From Variovorax flavidus (GTDB lineage: Bacteria; Pseudomonadota; Gammaproteobacteria; Burkholderiales; Burkholderiaceae_C), in the NCBI RefSeq assembly GCF_030317145.1, contig NZ_JASZYE010000003.1, forward strand, positions 558,001 through 622,000: a stretch of DNA of 64,000 nt, written 5' to 3'. Shown here piece after piece: positions 25,785 to 34,114 of the stretch; within the stretch, counting starts at the first letter, position 1, and every line of letters starts with the position of its first letter. The notes beneath the pieces were generated by a model that saw nothing but the letters and a program-made list of their open reading frames with translations, searched no databases and was not told where the DNA came from. Position numbers and translations under genes: made by a program.

Positions 25785-28481
25785 ATGAACGAATCCCTCT
25801 TCGACGCGCAGGCGCTGGAAGCACCCGCAGCGCTCGCGTCGGCGCTCGCTCCCCCGGCTGCACCTGGCCATTTCGATGAACTGCGCGGCGCCGCCGCGCC
25901 GGAGAGCGCATCGCGCCTCGGAGTGCCGTCGCAACCCGCACCGCTCTACGATGCCGCCTCGGTGCCGCCGGCGGCGCCCGCCCCCGAACAGGGCCAAGGC
26001 GGTCAGCGCGAACATGCCCCTCTCTCGCCCTCATGGGCCGGCTTCTTCGAGGAGCTGGGCCCAGGCGGGTTCGATGACCTGCCGCGGCGCGCGATCAGCC
26101 TCGAACGACAGATCCGCGACAACGGCGTCACCTACAACGTCTACGCCGATGCCGACGGCCCCCAGCGGCCGTGGTCGCTCGACCTGTTCCCGCTGATCGT
26201 CTCGCCGGCAAGCTGGGCGCAGGTCGAGGCCGGCGTGCAGCAACGCGTGCGCGTGCTCGACCGCGTGATGGCCGACGTCTACGGCCCGCAGCAGCTGCTG
26301 GCCGAAGGCCTGCTGCCGCCAGCGCTGGTGCAGGGCCATCCGGGCTACCTGCGCGCGATGCACGGCGTCCGGCCGCCCGGCGACACCTGGCTGCACATCG
26401 CCGCCTTCGATCTGGCTCGCGGGCCCGACGGCAACTGGTGGGTGATCTCTCAACGCACGCAGGCGCCTTCGGGGCTGGGCTACCTGCTCGAAAATCGGCT
26501 CGCCATCGCGCGGCAGTTTCCGCAGGCCTTCGAGAACCTGCACGTGCAGCGCCTCGCCGCCACCTACAACGCGATGATGGAAGGGCTTCAGAACATGTGC
26601 CCGGCCGGTCAGCCGCCGCACATCGCCCTGCTCACGCCCGGCCCCTACAACGAAACCTACTTCGAGCACGCCTACCTCGCGCGCTATCTCGGCGTGACGC
26701 TGGTCGAGGGCAACGACCTTACGGTGCGCGACCAGCGCCTGTACCTCAAGACCCTGCAAGGCCTGCGGCCGGTGCACGGGCTCATCAAGCGCCTGGACGA
26801 CCAGTACCTCGACCCGCTGGAGTTGCGCCCCGACTCCACGCTCGGCGTGCCGGGCCTGCTGCAGGCCATTCGCGCGGGGAACGTGCTGGTGGCCAACATG
26901 CCCGGCTCGGCCTTCCTCGAATCGCCTGCCCTGCTCGGCTTCCTTCCAGCACTGGCACGGCGCCTGATCGGCGAGAAGCTGCGGCTGCCGGCGCTGCCCA
27001 CCTGGTGGTGCGGCGAACGCGCCGCCATGGAAGCGGTGCTGCCGCAACTGGCGGACTGCGCGATCAAGTCCACCTACCCCGGCGACGATTCGCACACCAG
27101 CTTCGACGCAGTACTCGGCCGCCACATGGGCCGGCGCGAACTCGACGAATGGGCCGGCCGCATCGTGCGCCAGGGCGACGAGCACACCGTGCAGAGCTAC
27201 CTGCCGCTGTCGCAGATGCCGACGTGGACGCAGGACCTTGGCCGCGGCCACATCGCCCCGCGGTCGGTGCTCTTGCGCGTGTTCGCCGTGAGTGACGGGC
27301 CGCGCTCGTGGCGCGTGCTCCCCGGAGGCCTTGCCCGCCTGGTCGGGCCCGATGCGCAGATCGCCTCGATGCAGCGCGGCGGCAGCAGCGCCGATGTCTG
27401 GGTGCAGACGCTCGACGAGATCGATCGCACCACGCTGCTGCACCCGCACGCAACGCCGGCGTCGCTGGCGCGGCATCGCGCACCGGTCACCAGCCGCGCA
27501 GCGGAGAACATGTTCTGGCTGGGCCGCTACACCGAGCGCGCCGAGAACGCCGTACGCCTGGCACGCCTCACCATCGACCTGCTGGGCGGCGAAGATCAGT
27601 CCTCGCGCGCCCTGCTGATCTGGCTGCATCAGCTCGCCCTGCGCAATGCACTGGTCTCGCCCGAAGTACCGAGCCTGCCGAAGTCCCGGCGCGTGTTCGA
27701 GCGCGCGCTGATCGCGGAGCTGGGCGACGTCGAAAAGGGCGGCAGCGTGGGCTACAGCCTGCGCTGCGTTCGCCAGGCTGCGGCTGCGGTGCGCGAGCGC
27801 CTGTCGCAGGACCACTGGAACCAGATCGTCCGCGCGGAGACCGACTTCCTCCGCCGCAGCGCCGAGCAGGCGAGCGAAAAAGGCGAAGGCGGCTATGCGA
27901 CCGGCGCCGCGCTCCGCCTGCTCGAATCCGCGAGCACCGCGCTGGCCGCGATGACCGGCGCCCAGACCGATCGCATGACGCGCGACGACGCCTGGCGGCT
28001 GCTTTCCATCGGCCGGCACATCGAGCGCCTGGGATTCCTCTCCAGCGCCCTCGCATCAGGCTTCGAGCACGGCTCGGTGCACGAGGTGAGCGGCTTCGAG
28101 GCGATGGTGGCACTGTTCGACAGCACGATCACCTTCCATGCGCGCTACCAGCAGCGCCGCGACGTCGCGACGTTGGTCGACCTGCTGGTGCTCGACGGCG
28201 ACAACCCGAGATCGCTGGCGTGGGTCACGCAGACGCTGCGCAAGCGCATCGCCCGCCTGGCGGGCAGCGCACCGGGCAAGCTGACCGCCCTCTCCCACGA
28301 GTTGCCCGACCCGGACACCTGGACGCTGGAGCATCTGTGCGAGGCCGGTCCCGACGCGCAGTATCCTGCGCTGGTCCACCTGTTCACCGCCTGCGAGACG
28401 GCCGCCTACCATGTGTCGGATGCGATCGGGACGCGCTACTTCACCCTCACGTCCGAATCGCTGCGCTCCGTGGGAGCCTGA
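25785..28481 (+). CDS. Fused ATP-grasp amidoligase / alpha-E protein
   Basis: An 898-aa fusion from the ATG at 25785; a GTG at 25776 is also possible. Residues ~1-90 are Ala/Pro-rich and disordered. The ATP-grasp part (~90-560) contains WWVISQRTQAPSGLGYLLENR, TPGPYNETYFEHAYLARYLG and DCAIKSTYPGDD. The alpha-E part starts near 575 with AAENMFWLGRYTERAENAVRLARL, the same opening motif as the separate alpha-E gene. At IKSTY and nearby, glycines conserved in the stand-alone enzyme are replaced, so the catalytic state of this copy is uncertain. The stop is 2 bp before the next start. Confidence 0.85.
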   Translation: MNESLFDAQALEAPAALASALAPPAAPGHFDELRGAAAPESASRLGVPSQPAPLYDAASVPPAAPAPEQGQGGQREHAPLSPSWAGFFEELGPGGFDDLPRRAISLERQIRDNGVTYNVYADADGPQRPWSLDLFPLIVSPASWAQVEAGVQQRVRVLDRVMADVYGPQQLLAEGLLPPALVQGHPGYLRAMHGVRPPGDTWLHIAAFDLARGPDGNWWVISQRTQAPSGLGYLLENRLAIARQFPQAFENLHVQRLAATYNAMMEGLQNMCPAGQPPHIALLTPGPYNETYFEHAYLARYLGVTLVEGNDLTVRDQRLYLKTLQGLRPVHGLIKRLDDQYLDPLELRPDSTLGVPGLLQAIRAGNVLVANMPGSAFLESPALLGFLPALARRLIGEKLRLPALPTWWCGERAAMEAVLPQLADCAIKSTYPGDDSHTSFDAVLGRHMGRRELDEWAGRIVRQGDEHTVQSYLPLSQMPTWTQDLGRGHIAPRSVLLRVFAVSDGPRSWRVLPGGLARLVGPDAQIASMQRGGSSADVWVQTLDEIDRTTLLHPHATPASLARHRAPVTSRAAENMFWLGRYTERAENAVRLARLTIDLLGGEDQSSRALLIWLHQLALRNALVSPEVPSLPKSRRVFERALIAELGDVEKGGSVGYSLRCVRQAAAAVRERLSQDHWNQIVRAETDFLRRSAEQASEKGEGGYATGAALRLLESASTALAAMTGAQTDRMTRDDAWRLLSIGRHIERLGFLSSALASGFEHGSVHEVSGFEAMVALFDSTITFHARYQQRRDVATLVDLLVLDGDNPRSLAWVTQTLRKRIARLAGSAPGKLTALSHELPDPDTWTLEHLCEAGPDAQYPALVHLFTACETAAYHVSDAIGTRYFTLTSESLRSVGA

Positions 28482-28483
28482 TC

Positions 28484-29458
28484 ATGCTGCTTCACGTCAC
28501 CCATTCCACGCGCTACGACTACACACCGCCGGTTGAGACGGCGCAGCACCTGGCGCATCTGAAGCCGATGGACACGGTGTCGCAGCGTTTGGTGAGCCAC
28601 GCGCTGACGATCAACCCCACGCCCGCGCAGTGCAGCGAAGCGCCGGACGTCTACGGCAACACGCGCGCCTTCTTCGCGCTCGAATCGACGCACGAGGAAC
28701 TCCTTGTCACGGCCGAGAGCGTGGTCGACACCTCCTCGCCGGTGCTGTCGCCGGACGTGGCCCGCGAACTGCCCTGGGAAGAGGTGCGCGAGCGTTTCCG
28801 CTACATCAAGGACTCAGCCTACGACCCGGCGTCGGACTTCGTCTTTCCCTCGCGCTATGTGCCGCGGCATGACGACTTCGCCGCCTATGCGCGGCCGAGC
28901 TTCGCGCCCGGCAGGCCGACTTTCGATGTTGCGATGGATCTCACGTTGCGCATGTACCGCGATTTCGAGTACGACTCCGAGAGCACGGAGATCAGCACGC
29001 CAGCCATCGAGGCCCTGGCACAGCGCAGGGGCGTCTGCCAGGACTTCGCGCACATCATGATCGGCTGCCTGCGCACGATGGGCCTTCCGGCGCGCTACGT
29101 GAGCGGCTACCTGCTGACGCAGCCGCCGCCGGGACGGCCGCGCCTGATCGGCGCGGATGCCTCGCACGCCTGGGTGTCGGTGTACCTGCCCGGCGACGAC
29201 GGTCCGGGCGCATGGGCCGACTTCGACCCGACCAACGGCCGTCAGCCGGGCGAGGACTACGTGACACTCGCCATCGGGCGGGACTATTCCGACGTGTCGC
29301 CCATGCGCGGCGTGCTGCACGGCGGCGCCCGCCATACGCTGGATGTGAGCGTGACGGTGCGGCCGCTCGAAGAACTGCGCGAGGAAGCGGCACGCGTCGC
29401 GCAATCGCAGACACAAACGCAATCGCAATCGCAATCCCAGAACAAGGAGCCCTCATGA
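28484..29458 (+). CDS. Transglutaminase-like cysteine peptidase family protein
   Basis: A 324-aa protein, ATG at 28484 with GGGAG upstream. The N-terminal beta domain (MLLHVTHSTRYDYTPPVETA) is followed by the transglutaminase core with Cys185 in RRGVCQDFAH, His228 in DASHAW and Asp248 in FDPTNG, an intact triad. The C-terminal ~17 residues are almost only Ser, Gln and Thr, encoded partly by GCAATC hexamers. It is the third protein of the ATP-grasp/alpha-E/transglutaminase set and is predicted to be a peptidase or amidase of the same pathway. Its stop overlaps the RidA start (ATGA). Confidence 0.85.
   Translation: MLLHVTHSTRYDYTPPVETAQHLAHLKPMDTVSQRLVSHALTINPTPAQCSEAPDVYGNTRAFFALESTHEELLVTAESVVDTSSPVLSPDVARELPWEEVRERFRYIKDSAYDPASDFVFPSRYVPRHDDFAAYARPSFAPGRPTFDVAMDLTLRMYRDFEYDSESTEISTPAIEALAQRRGVCQDFAHIMIGCLRTMGLPARYVSGYLLTQPPPGRPRLIGADASHAWVSVYLPGDDGPGAWADFDPTNGRQPGEDYVTLAIGRDYSDVSPMRGVLHGGARHTLDVSVTVRPLEELREEAARVAQSQTQTQSQSQSQNKEPS
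29401..29440 (+). repeat. GCAATC hexanucleotide tract in gene end
   Basis: Three perfect GCAATC units occur at 29419-29436, with another at 29401-29406 and related CAAACG/CAGACA words between, encoding a Ser/Gln tail. The repeat keeps the frame whatever its copy number, so length variation would change only the tail. Confidence 0.6.
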
Positions 29459-29913
29459 GCGTCTACGACAAGCTTTCCAGCCTCGGCATCACCCTGCCGC
29501 CCGTCTCCGTACCAGTCGCGGCCTATGTGCCTTTCGTAAGGACTGGCAATCTGGTCTTTCTTTCGGGCCACATCGCCAAGAAGGACGGCAAGCCCTGGGT
29601 CGGCCAGTTCGGCGCCACGATGACAACGGACGAAGGCAAGCAGGCCGCACGCGCGATTGCCATCGATCTGCTGGGCACCCTGCACGCGGCGGTCGGTGAC
29701 CTGAACAAGGTCAAGCGCATCGTCAAGCTCATGAGCCTGGTCAACTCGGTCGGCACCTTCACCGAGCAGCACCTCGTGACCAACGGCGCAAGCGAACTGT
29801 TCGCCGAGGTGTTTGGCAGCGAAAAAGGCGCCCACGCGCGCAGTGCCTTCGGCGTTGCGCAGAACCCGATGGGCGCCTGCGTCGAGATCGACCTCATCGC
29901 CGAAGTGGACTGA
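29455..29913 (+). CDS. RidA family protein
   Basis: A 152-aa protein of the RidA/YjgF superfamily, with VRTGNLVFLSGHIAKKDGK and the C-terminal HARSAFGVAQNPMGACVEIDLIAEV. Classic RidA hydrolyses reactive enamines and imines, using an arginine corresponding to Arg105 in E. coli; here the region reads AHARSAFGV, which has an arginine, but its exact equivalence was not aligned. AAGGAG lies 5 bp upstream, and the start overlaps the stop of the transglutaminase gene, so it is part of that operon. Confidence 0.85.
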   Translation: MSVYDKLSSLGITLPPVSVPVAAYVPFVRTGNLVFLSGHIAKKDGKPWVGQFGATMTTDEGKQAARAIAIDLLGTLHAAVGDLNKVKRIVKLMSLVNSVGTFTEQHLVTNGASELFAEVFGSEKGAHARSAFGVAQNPMGACVEIDLIAEVD

Positions 29914-29925
29914 GGCCCGCCCTCA

Positions 29926-30381
29926 TTGGACGACACCGATCGCCACCTGCTGAGCCTGCTCCAGGCGAACGCCCGGGAGCCCGCCGCGCTGCTCGCGCGC
30001 AAGCTGGGGGTGGCGCGCACCACGGTCGTCGCCCGCATAGCCCGACTGGAGCGCGATGGCGTGATTTCCGGCTATGGCGTGCGCCTCGGCCAGCGCCTCG
30101 AACAGGCCGCGGTGCGCGCCTATTGCGGCCTGAGCGTCGCGCCCAAGATGGGCAGTGCCGTCGTCCGGGCGCTCGAACGCCTGCCCGAAGTCGAAGAGTT
30201 GTCTGCCGTCAGCGGCCAGTTCGACTACATGGTGTTCCTGCGCTGCGAAACCAACGAGCAACTCGATGCCTTGCTCGACAGGATTGGCCTGATCGAGGGC
30301 ATCCAGCACACGCACACCTCGGTGGTGCTCAGCCGCAAGGTGGACCGGCGCACAGCCGTTGCACCGCCACCCGTCGCCTGA
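29926..30381 (+). CDS. Lrp/AsnC-family transcriptional regulator
   Basis: A 151-aa regulator with a TTG start at 29926, 12 bp after the RidA stop. The helix-turn-helix is at ~17-45 (REPAALLARKLGVARTTVVARIARLERDGVISGYGV), followed by a RAM-type sensing domain (DYMVFLRCETNEQLDALLDRIGLIEG). The expected effector is an amino acid or similar small molecule. It is the last gene of the plus-strand transglutaminase run; whether it controls that run is inferred only from position. Confidence 0.8.
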   Translation: MDDTDRHLLSLLQANAREPAALLARKLGVARTTVVARIARLERDGVISGYGVRLGQRLEQAAVRAYCGLSVAPKMGSAVVRALERLPEVEELSAVSGQFDYMVFLRCETNEQLDALLDRIGLIEGIQHTHTSVVLSRKVDRRTAVAPPPVA

Positions 30382-30385
30382 AACG

Positions 30386-30411
30386 GCCTTTCGGGCGTCC
30401 GGCCCGCAGGC
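30386..30411. terminator. Hairpin between convergent Lrp and DUF6494 genes
   Basis: GCCT 30386-30389 pairs with AGGC 30408-30411, and CGGGC 30392-30396 pairs with GCCCG 30402-30406 around a 5-nt loop. The hairpin ends directly at the stop codon of the minus-strand gene. No T tract follows; terminator function is inferred from position. Confidence 0.4.
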
Positions 30412-30618
30412 TCAGTCGAGGCGGATCTCTCCATCGAACTTGACCTTCAGGTTCAGGCCAGGGATCTCCAGCGTCATCGTTGCCGGCAGGTTCGCGTCAC
30501 CCTGGATGGTGCCCGCTGCGAGCGCCTTCGCCACGGCCTGCTCGATGTCGCGCTGCGAACTGACGCCCACCATCTTGAGGTACTTCCGGATGCTGAGATT
30601 GAAATTCTCTTCATTCAT
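30412..30618 (-). CDS. DUF6494 family protein, 68 aa
   Basis: A small soluble protein, MNEENFNLSIRKYLKMVGVS at the start, ending in a beta-rich segment NLPATMTLEIPGLNLKVKFDG. This matches the small, widespread, uncharacterised DUF6494 family as I recall it. The start at 30618 is supported by CGGAG 8-9 bp upstream; the longer open frame toward 31152 runs antisense through the Memo gene and was rejected. It stands divergent from the AmmeMemoRadiSam pair, with 90 bp between the starts. Function unknown. Confidence 0.75.
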   Translation of the reverse strand: MNEENFNLSIRKYLKMVGVSSQRDIEQAVAKALAAGTIQGDANLPATMTLEIPGLNLKVKFDGEIRLD

Positions 30619-30708
30619 GGCGATCTCCGAAGACATGAGCTGCGGCGCTCGGACGGGATTGATTTTCGACCGCGGAAGGTTCAAATTCAACGGCAGGAGT
30701 CCTGCCCC

Positions 30709-31512
30709 ATGCCTGCAGTGCGCCACGCCGCCGTCGATGGCCTGTTCTACCCCGCCGCGCCCAAGGCGCTGCGGGAGCAGGTCGCGGATTGCCTGGACGG
30801 CGTCGTCGTCGACCAACCTGCGCGACGCCGGCCAAAGCTGATCATCTCCCCGCATGCCGGTTACGAATACTGCGGCGCGGTGGCAGCGCATGCCTATGCC
30901 TTGCTCGAACGCAGGCGCGAACCGATCGTCAGCCGCGTGGTGCTGCTCGGACCCGCACACCGCGAATGGGTCAGGGGGCTCGCCGCGCCCGAAGCACTGA
31001 GTTTCGAGACGCCGCTGGGCCGGGTCCCCGTGGACGTCGCGGCGCTGGCCGGCCTCGACGACCTGCCGCAGGTGGTTCGCAGCGACCGTGCGCACGAACG
31101 AGAGCATTCGCTCGAAGTCCAATTGCCCTTCCTGCAAAGCGTGCTCGGCCACTTCACGCTCGTGCCGCTGGTCGTCGGCGAGGCCAGCGCGGAGGCGGTG
31201 GAACAGGTGCTGGAGAGGCTATGGGGCGGCCCGGAGACGCTGATCGTGATCAGCTCCGACCTCTCGCACTACCTCGGCTACGAAAAGGCGCGGGCCACCG
31301 ACCGCGCCACCGTGCAACGCATCCTGGCATTCGACGCCGGCCTCTCGTCGCACGAGGCCTGCGGGTCGGCGGCCATCAATGGCGCGCTCCGGGCCGCGCG
31401 CCGCCACGGCCTGGCCGCTCACCTGCTCGACCTGCGCAACTCCGGCGATACCGCGGGCGACCGTGATCGCGTCGTCGGCTACGGGGCCATTGCATTCGAG
31501 GAGCCCCCTTGA
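30709..31512 (+). CDS. amrB: AmmeMemoRadiSam system protein B (Memo-like)
   Basis: A 267-aa protein of the MEMO1 family, related in fold to non-haem iron dioxygenases. Conserved pieces visible: AAVDGLFYPA, LIISPHAGYEYCGAVAAHAY, LLGPAHREW, EREHSLEVQLPFLQ and VISSDLSHYLGY, which carry the histidines and acidic residues of the putative metal site. GGAG at 30696-30699 supports the start. The TGA stop overlaps the TTG start of the radical SAM gene, so the two are translationally coupled. Biochemical role unproven. The AMMECR1-type component A is not in the window. Confidence 0.9.
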   Translation: MPAVRHAAVDGLFYPAAPKALREQVADCLDGVVVDQPARRRPKLIISPHAGYEYCGAVAAHAYALLERRREPIVSRVVLLGPAHREWVRGLAAPEALSFETPLGRVPVDVAALAGLDDLPQVVRSDRAHEREHSLEVQLPFLQSVLGHFTLVPLVVGEASAEAVEQVLERLWGGPETLIVISSDLSHYLGYEKARATDRATVQRILAFDAGLSSHEACGSAAINGALRAARRHGLAAHLLDLRNSGDTAGDRDRVVGYGAIAFEEPP

Positions 31513-32600
31513 CGAAGCTCGAAGTAACGCCCGGCCGCTGGTGGCATCGGCTCGATGACGGTCGCGTCCAGTGCGACCTGTGTCCGCGCGACTGCCGCCT
31601 GCACGAGGGCCAGCGCGGCATGTGCTTCGTGCGCCAGCGCGTCGGCGACGCGATGGTGCTGACGACCTATGGGCGCAGTTCGGGCTTCTGCATCGACCCG
31701 ATCGAGAAAAAGCCGCTCAACCACTTCTTGCCCGGCAGCAGCGTGCTGAGCTTCGGCACCGCGGGCTGCAACCTCGCCTGCAAGTTCTGCCAGAACTGGG
31801 ATATCTCGAAGAGCCGCGAGATGGACCGGCTGATGGACACGGCGTCGCCCGAACGCATCGCCGAAGCGGCCCGTGCCGGCGGCGCCTCGAGCGTGGCCTT
31901 CACCTACAACGACCCCGTGATCTTTGCCGAGTACGCAATGGATACCGCCGATGCCTGCCACGCACTCGGCCTGCGCAGCGTCGCGGTGACGGCAGGCTAC
32001 ATGCATGCCGCGCCACGGCGCGAGTTCTACGCCCGGATGGATGCGGCCAACGTCGACCTCAAGGGTTTCACCGAAGGGTTCTACTTCCAGCAGACCGGCG
32101 CACACCTCGCGCCCGTGCTCGACACGCTGCAATACCTTCGCCACGAGACCGATTGCTGGTTCGAGATCACGACGCTGCTGATCCCCGGCCACAACGACAG
32201 CGACACCGAGATCGATGCGATGACGCGCTGGATCGCCGACCACCTGGGCCCCGACGTGCCGCTGCACTTTACCGCGTTCCATCCCGACTACCGGATGCTC
32301 GACGTGGAACCGACGCCGCCCGCCACGCTGACGCGGGCGCGCGCCATCGCGCTCGGCAACGGCCTGCACCACGTCTATACCGGCAACGTGCATGACATCC
32401 AGGGCGGCACCACCTTCTGCCCCGGCTGTCACGCAGCGCTGGTGCGACGCGACTGGTACCTCGTGCTCGATTGCGATCTCGATGCCACCGGCACCTGCCC
32501 GCATTGCGGAACACCGGTTGCGGGCCGCTTCGACACATTCGAGGGCGCGTTCACGCGCGGCTTCGGCCGGCGGCGGATTCCGGTGCGGCTCTCGGCGTAG
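31509..32600 (+). CDS. amrS: AmmeMemoRadiSam system radical SAM enzyme
   Basis: A 363-aa enzyme with a TTG start that overlaps the amrB stop. The radical SAM cluster motif is Cys87, Cys91, Cys94 in GCNLACKFCQNW. The N terminus carries four further cysteines (Cys22, 25, 29, 39 in CDLCPRDC and GMC), and the C terminus two CxxC pairs (FCPGC and CPHC) that look like a zinc ribbon. Related to pyruvate formate-lyase activators. The substrate is unknown. It ends 8 bp before the convergent aldehyde dehydrogenase stop, and no hairpin is seen there. Confidence 0.9.
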   Translation: MTKLEVTPGRWWHRLDDGRVQCDLCPRDCRLHEGQRGMCFVRQRVGDAMVLTTYGRSSGFCIDPIEKKPLNHFLPGSSVLSFGTAGCNLACKFCQNWDISKSREMDRLMDTASPERIAEAARAGGASSVAFTYNDPVIFAEYAMDTADACHALGLRSVAVTAGYMHAAPRREFYARMDAANVDLKGFTEGFYFQQTGAHLAPVLDTLQYLRHETDCWFEITTLLIPGHNDSDTEIDAMTRWIADHLGPDVPLHFTAFHPDYRMLDVEPTPPATLTRARAIALGNGLHHVYTGNVHDIQGGTTFCPGCHAALVRRDWYLVLDCDLDATGTCPHCGTPVAGRFDTFEGAFTRGFGRRRIPVRLSA

Positions 32601-32608
32601 CGCCCCGA

Positions 32609-34114
32609 TCAGCCGAACCGGATGCCTTGGGCCAGCGGCAGTTCGGTCGAGAAGTTGATGGTGTTCGTCGTGCGCCGCATGTACTGCTTCCACGCATCCG
32701 AACCGCTCTCTCGGTCGCCGCCGGTCTCCTTCTCCCCGCCGAAGGCGCCGCCGATCTCCGCCCCGCTCGGGCCGATGTTGACGTTGGCCATGCCGCAGTC
32801 CGAGCCCGCCGCCGAGAGGAATCGCTCGACCTCGCGCAAGTCGTTCGAGAAGATGCACGACGACAAGCCTTGCGGAACGTCGTTGTGAATCGCAATGGCC
32901 TGGTCGAGGTCGTCATAGGCCAGAACATGGAGCAAGGGACCGAAGGTCTCGCGCCGCACCAGCGCGGTCTGAGCCGGCATGTCGGCGATGGCGGGGCGCA
33001 CGTAGAAGGCCTTGGGAAAGCGCTCGGCGAGAACGCGATCGCCTCCGGTGAGGATGCGGCCGCCCTGCGCCTCGACTTCGGCGATGGCATGCCGCAAGGT
33101 GTCGTAGGCGGCCTCGTCGATCAGCGGGCCGACCAGCGTGCCCTCCTCCAGCGGATGGCCGATGCGCAGGCTTTCGTAGGCTGCGAGCAGCTTTGCCATC
33201 AGGGCCTCCTTGACCGCGCGATGAACGATCAGCCGGCGCAGCGAGGTGCAGCGCTGGCCCGCGGTGCCGACCGCACTGAACAGGATCGCCCGCAAGGCCA
33301 TGTCGAGATCGGCCGCCGGCGTGACGATCATCGCGTTGTTCCCCCCCAGTTCGAGGATACGGCGACCGAATCGGGCCGCCACGCGCGGTCCGACCTCGCG
33401 ACCCATGCGCGTGGAGCCGGTTGCCGACACCAGCGGAATATCAGGGCTGTCGACCAGCGCCTGCGACTGCGCCGCGCCACCGATCACGACCTGCGCGAGC
33501 CCCTCGGGCGCACGGTCGCCGAAGCGCGCGATCGCCCGTTCCAGCGCCCTGAAGGTCGCGAGGCCGGACAGCGGCGCCTTCTCCGACGGCTTGAAGATCA
33601 CGGGGTCGCCACACACGAGCGCGATGGCGGCATTCCATGCGAACACCGCGCTCGGGAAGTTGAATGCAGTGATGACCGCGACCGGCCCCAGCGGGTGGTA
33701 CTGCTCCATGATCCGGTGGCCGGGCCGTTCCGAAACGATGGTCTTGCCGTAGAGCTGGCGCGACAGGCCGAGCGCGAACTCGCAGATGTCCACGCCCTCC
33801 TGCACTTCGCCCAGGCCTTCCTGTGCGATCTTGCCGACCTCGAGCGAGATGACCTGGCCGATATCGGCCTTGGACGTGCGCAGCTCCTCGCCCCAGAGCC
33901 GCACCAGCTCGCCACGCGCCGGCGCAGGCACCTCGCGCCAGCCGCGGAAGGCGGCTTGTGACCGTGCGATCACTTCGGGCATCGACGCGGCCGGCGTCTC
34001 ATGCAGATGCGCGAGATCGGCGCCGTCGATGGCCGAGCGCACGCGCAGTGCGCCACCCGACAGTTGCGCGGCGCTGATGCCGCAGCGCTCGAAAACAGCT
34101 TGTACTTCGCTCAT
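32609..34114 (-). CDS. Aldehyde dehydrogenase, likely aminoadipate semialdehyde type
   Basis: A 501-aa NAD(P)-dependent dehydrogenase of the ALDH7 type. The catalytic cysteine is in GTAGQRCTSLRR and the general-base glutamate in ILELGGNNAM; the C-terminal GMANVNIGPSGAEIGGAFGGEKETGGDRE is typical of ALDH7/piperideine-6-carboxylate dehydrogenases. The ATG at 34114 follows AAGGAG and overlaps the stop of the saccharopine dehydrogenase gene, so the pair is coupled. With that neighbour the likely reaction is alpha-aminoadipate semialdehyde to alpha-aminoadipate, in lysine breakdown by the saccharopine route. Confidence 0.85.
   Translation of the reverse strand: MSEVQAVFERCGISAAQLSGGALRVRSAIDGADLAHLHETPAASMPEVIARSQAAFRGWREVPAPARGELVRLWGEELRTSKADIGQVISLEVGKIAQEGLGEVQEGVDICEFALGLSRQLYGKTIVSERPGHRIMEQYHPLGPVAVITAFNFPSAVFAWNAAIALVCGDPVIFKPSEKAPLSGLATFRALERAIARFGDRAPEGLAQVVIGGAAQSQALVDSPDIPLVSATGSTRMGREVGPRVAARFGRRILELGGNNAMIVTPAADLDMALRAILFSAVGTAGQRCTSLRRLIVHRAVKEALMAKLLAAYESLRIGHPLEEGTLVGPLIDEAAYDTLRHAIAEVEAQGGRILTGGDRVLAERFPKAFYVRPAIADMPAQTALVRRETFGPLLHVLAYDDLDQAIAIHNDVPQGLSSCIFSNDLREVERFLSAAGSDCGMANVNIGPSGAEIGGAFGGEKETGGDRESGSDAWKQYMRRTTNTINFSTELPLAQGIRFG

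Noticed and set aside
26031..28019. 662-aa minus-strand open frame
   Set aside because: Antisense to the fused ATP-grasp/alpha-E gene; composition typical of shadow frames.
30619..31152. Long N-terminal extension of the DUF6494 gene
   Set aside because: The extra part is antisense to the Memo-like gene, and a good ribosome-binding site supports the ATG at 30618.
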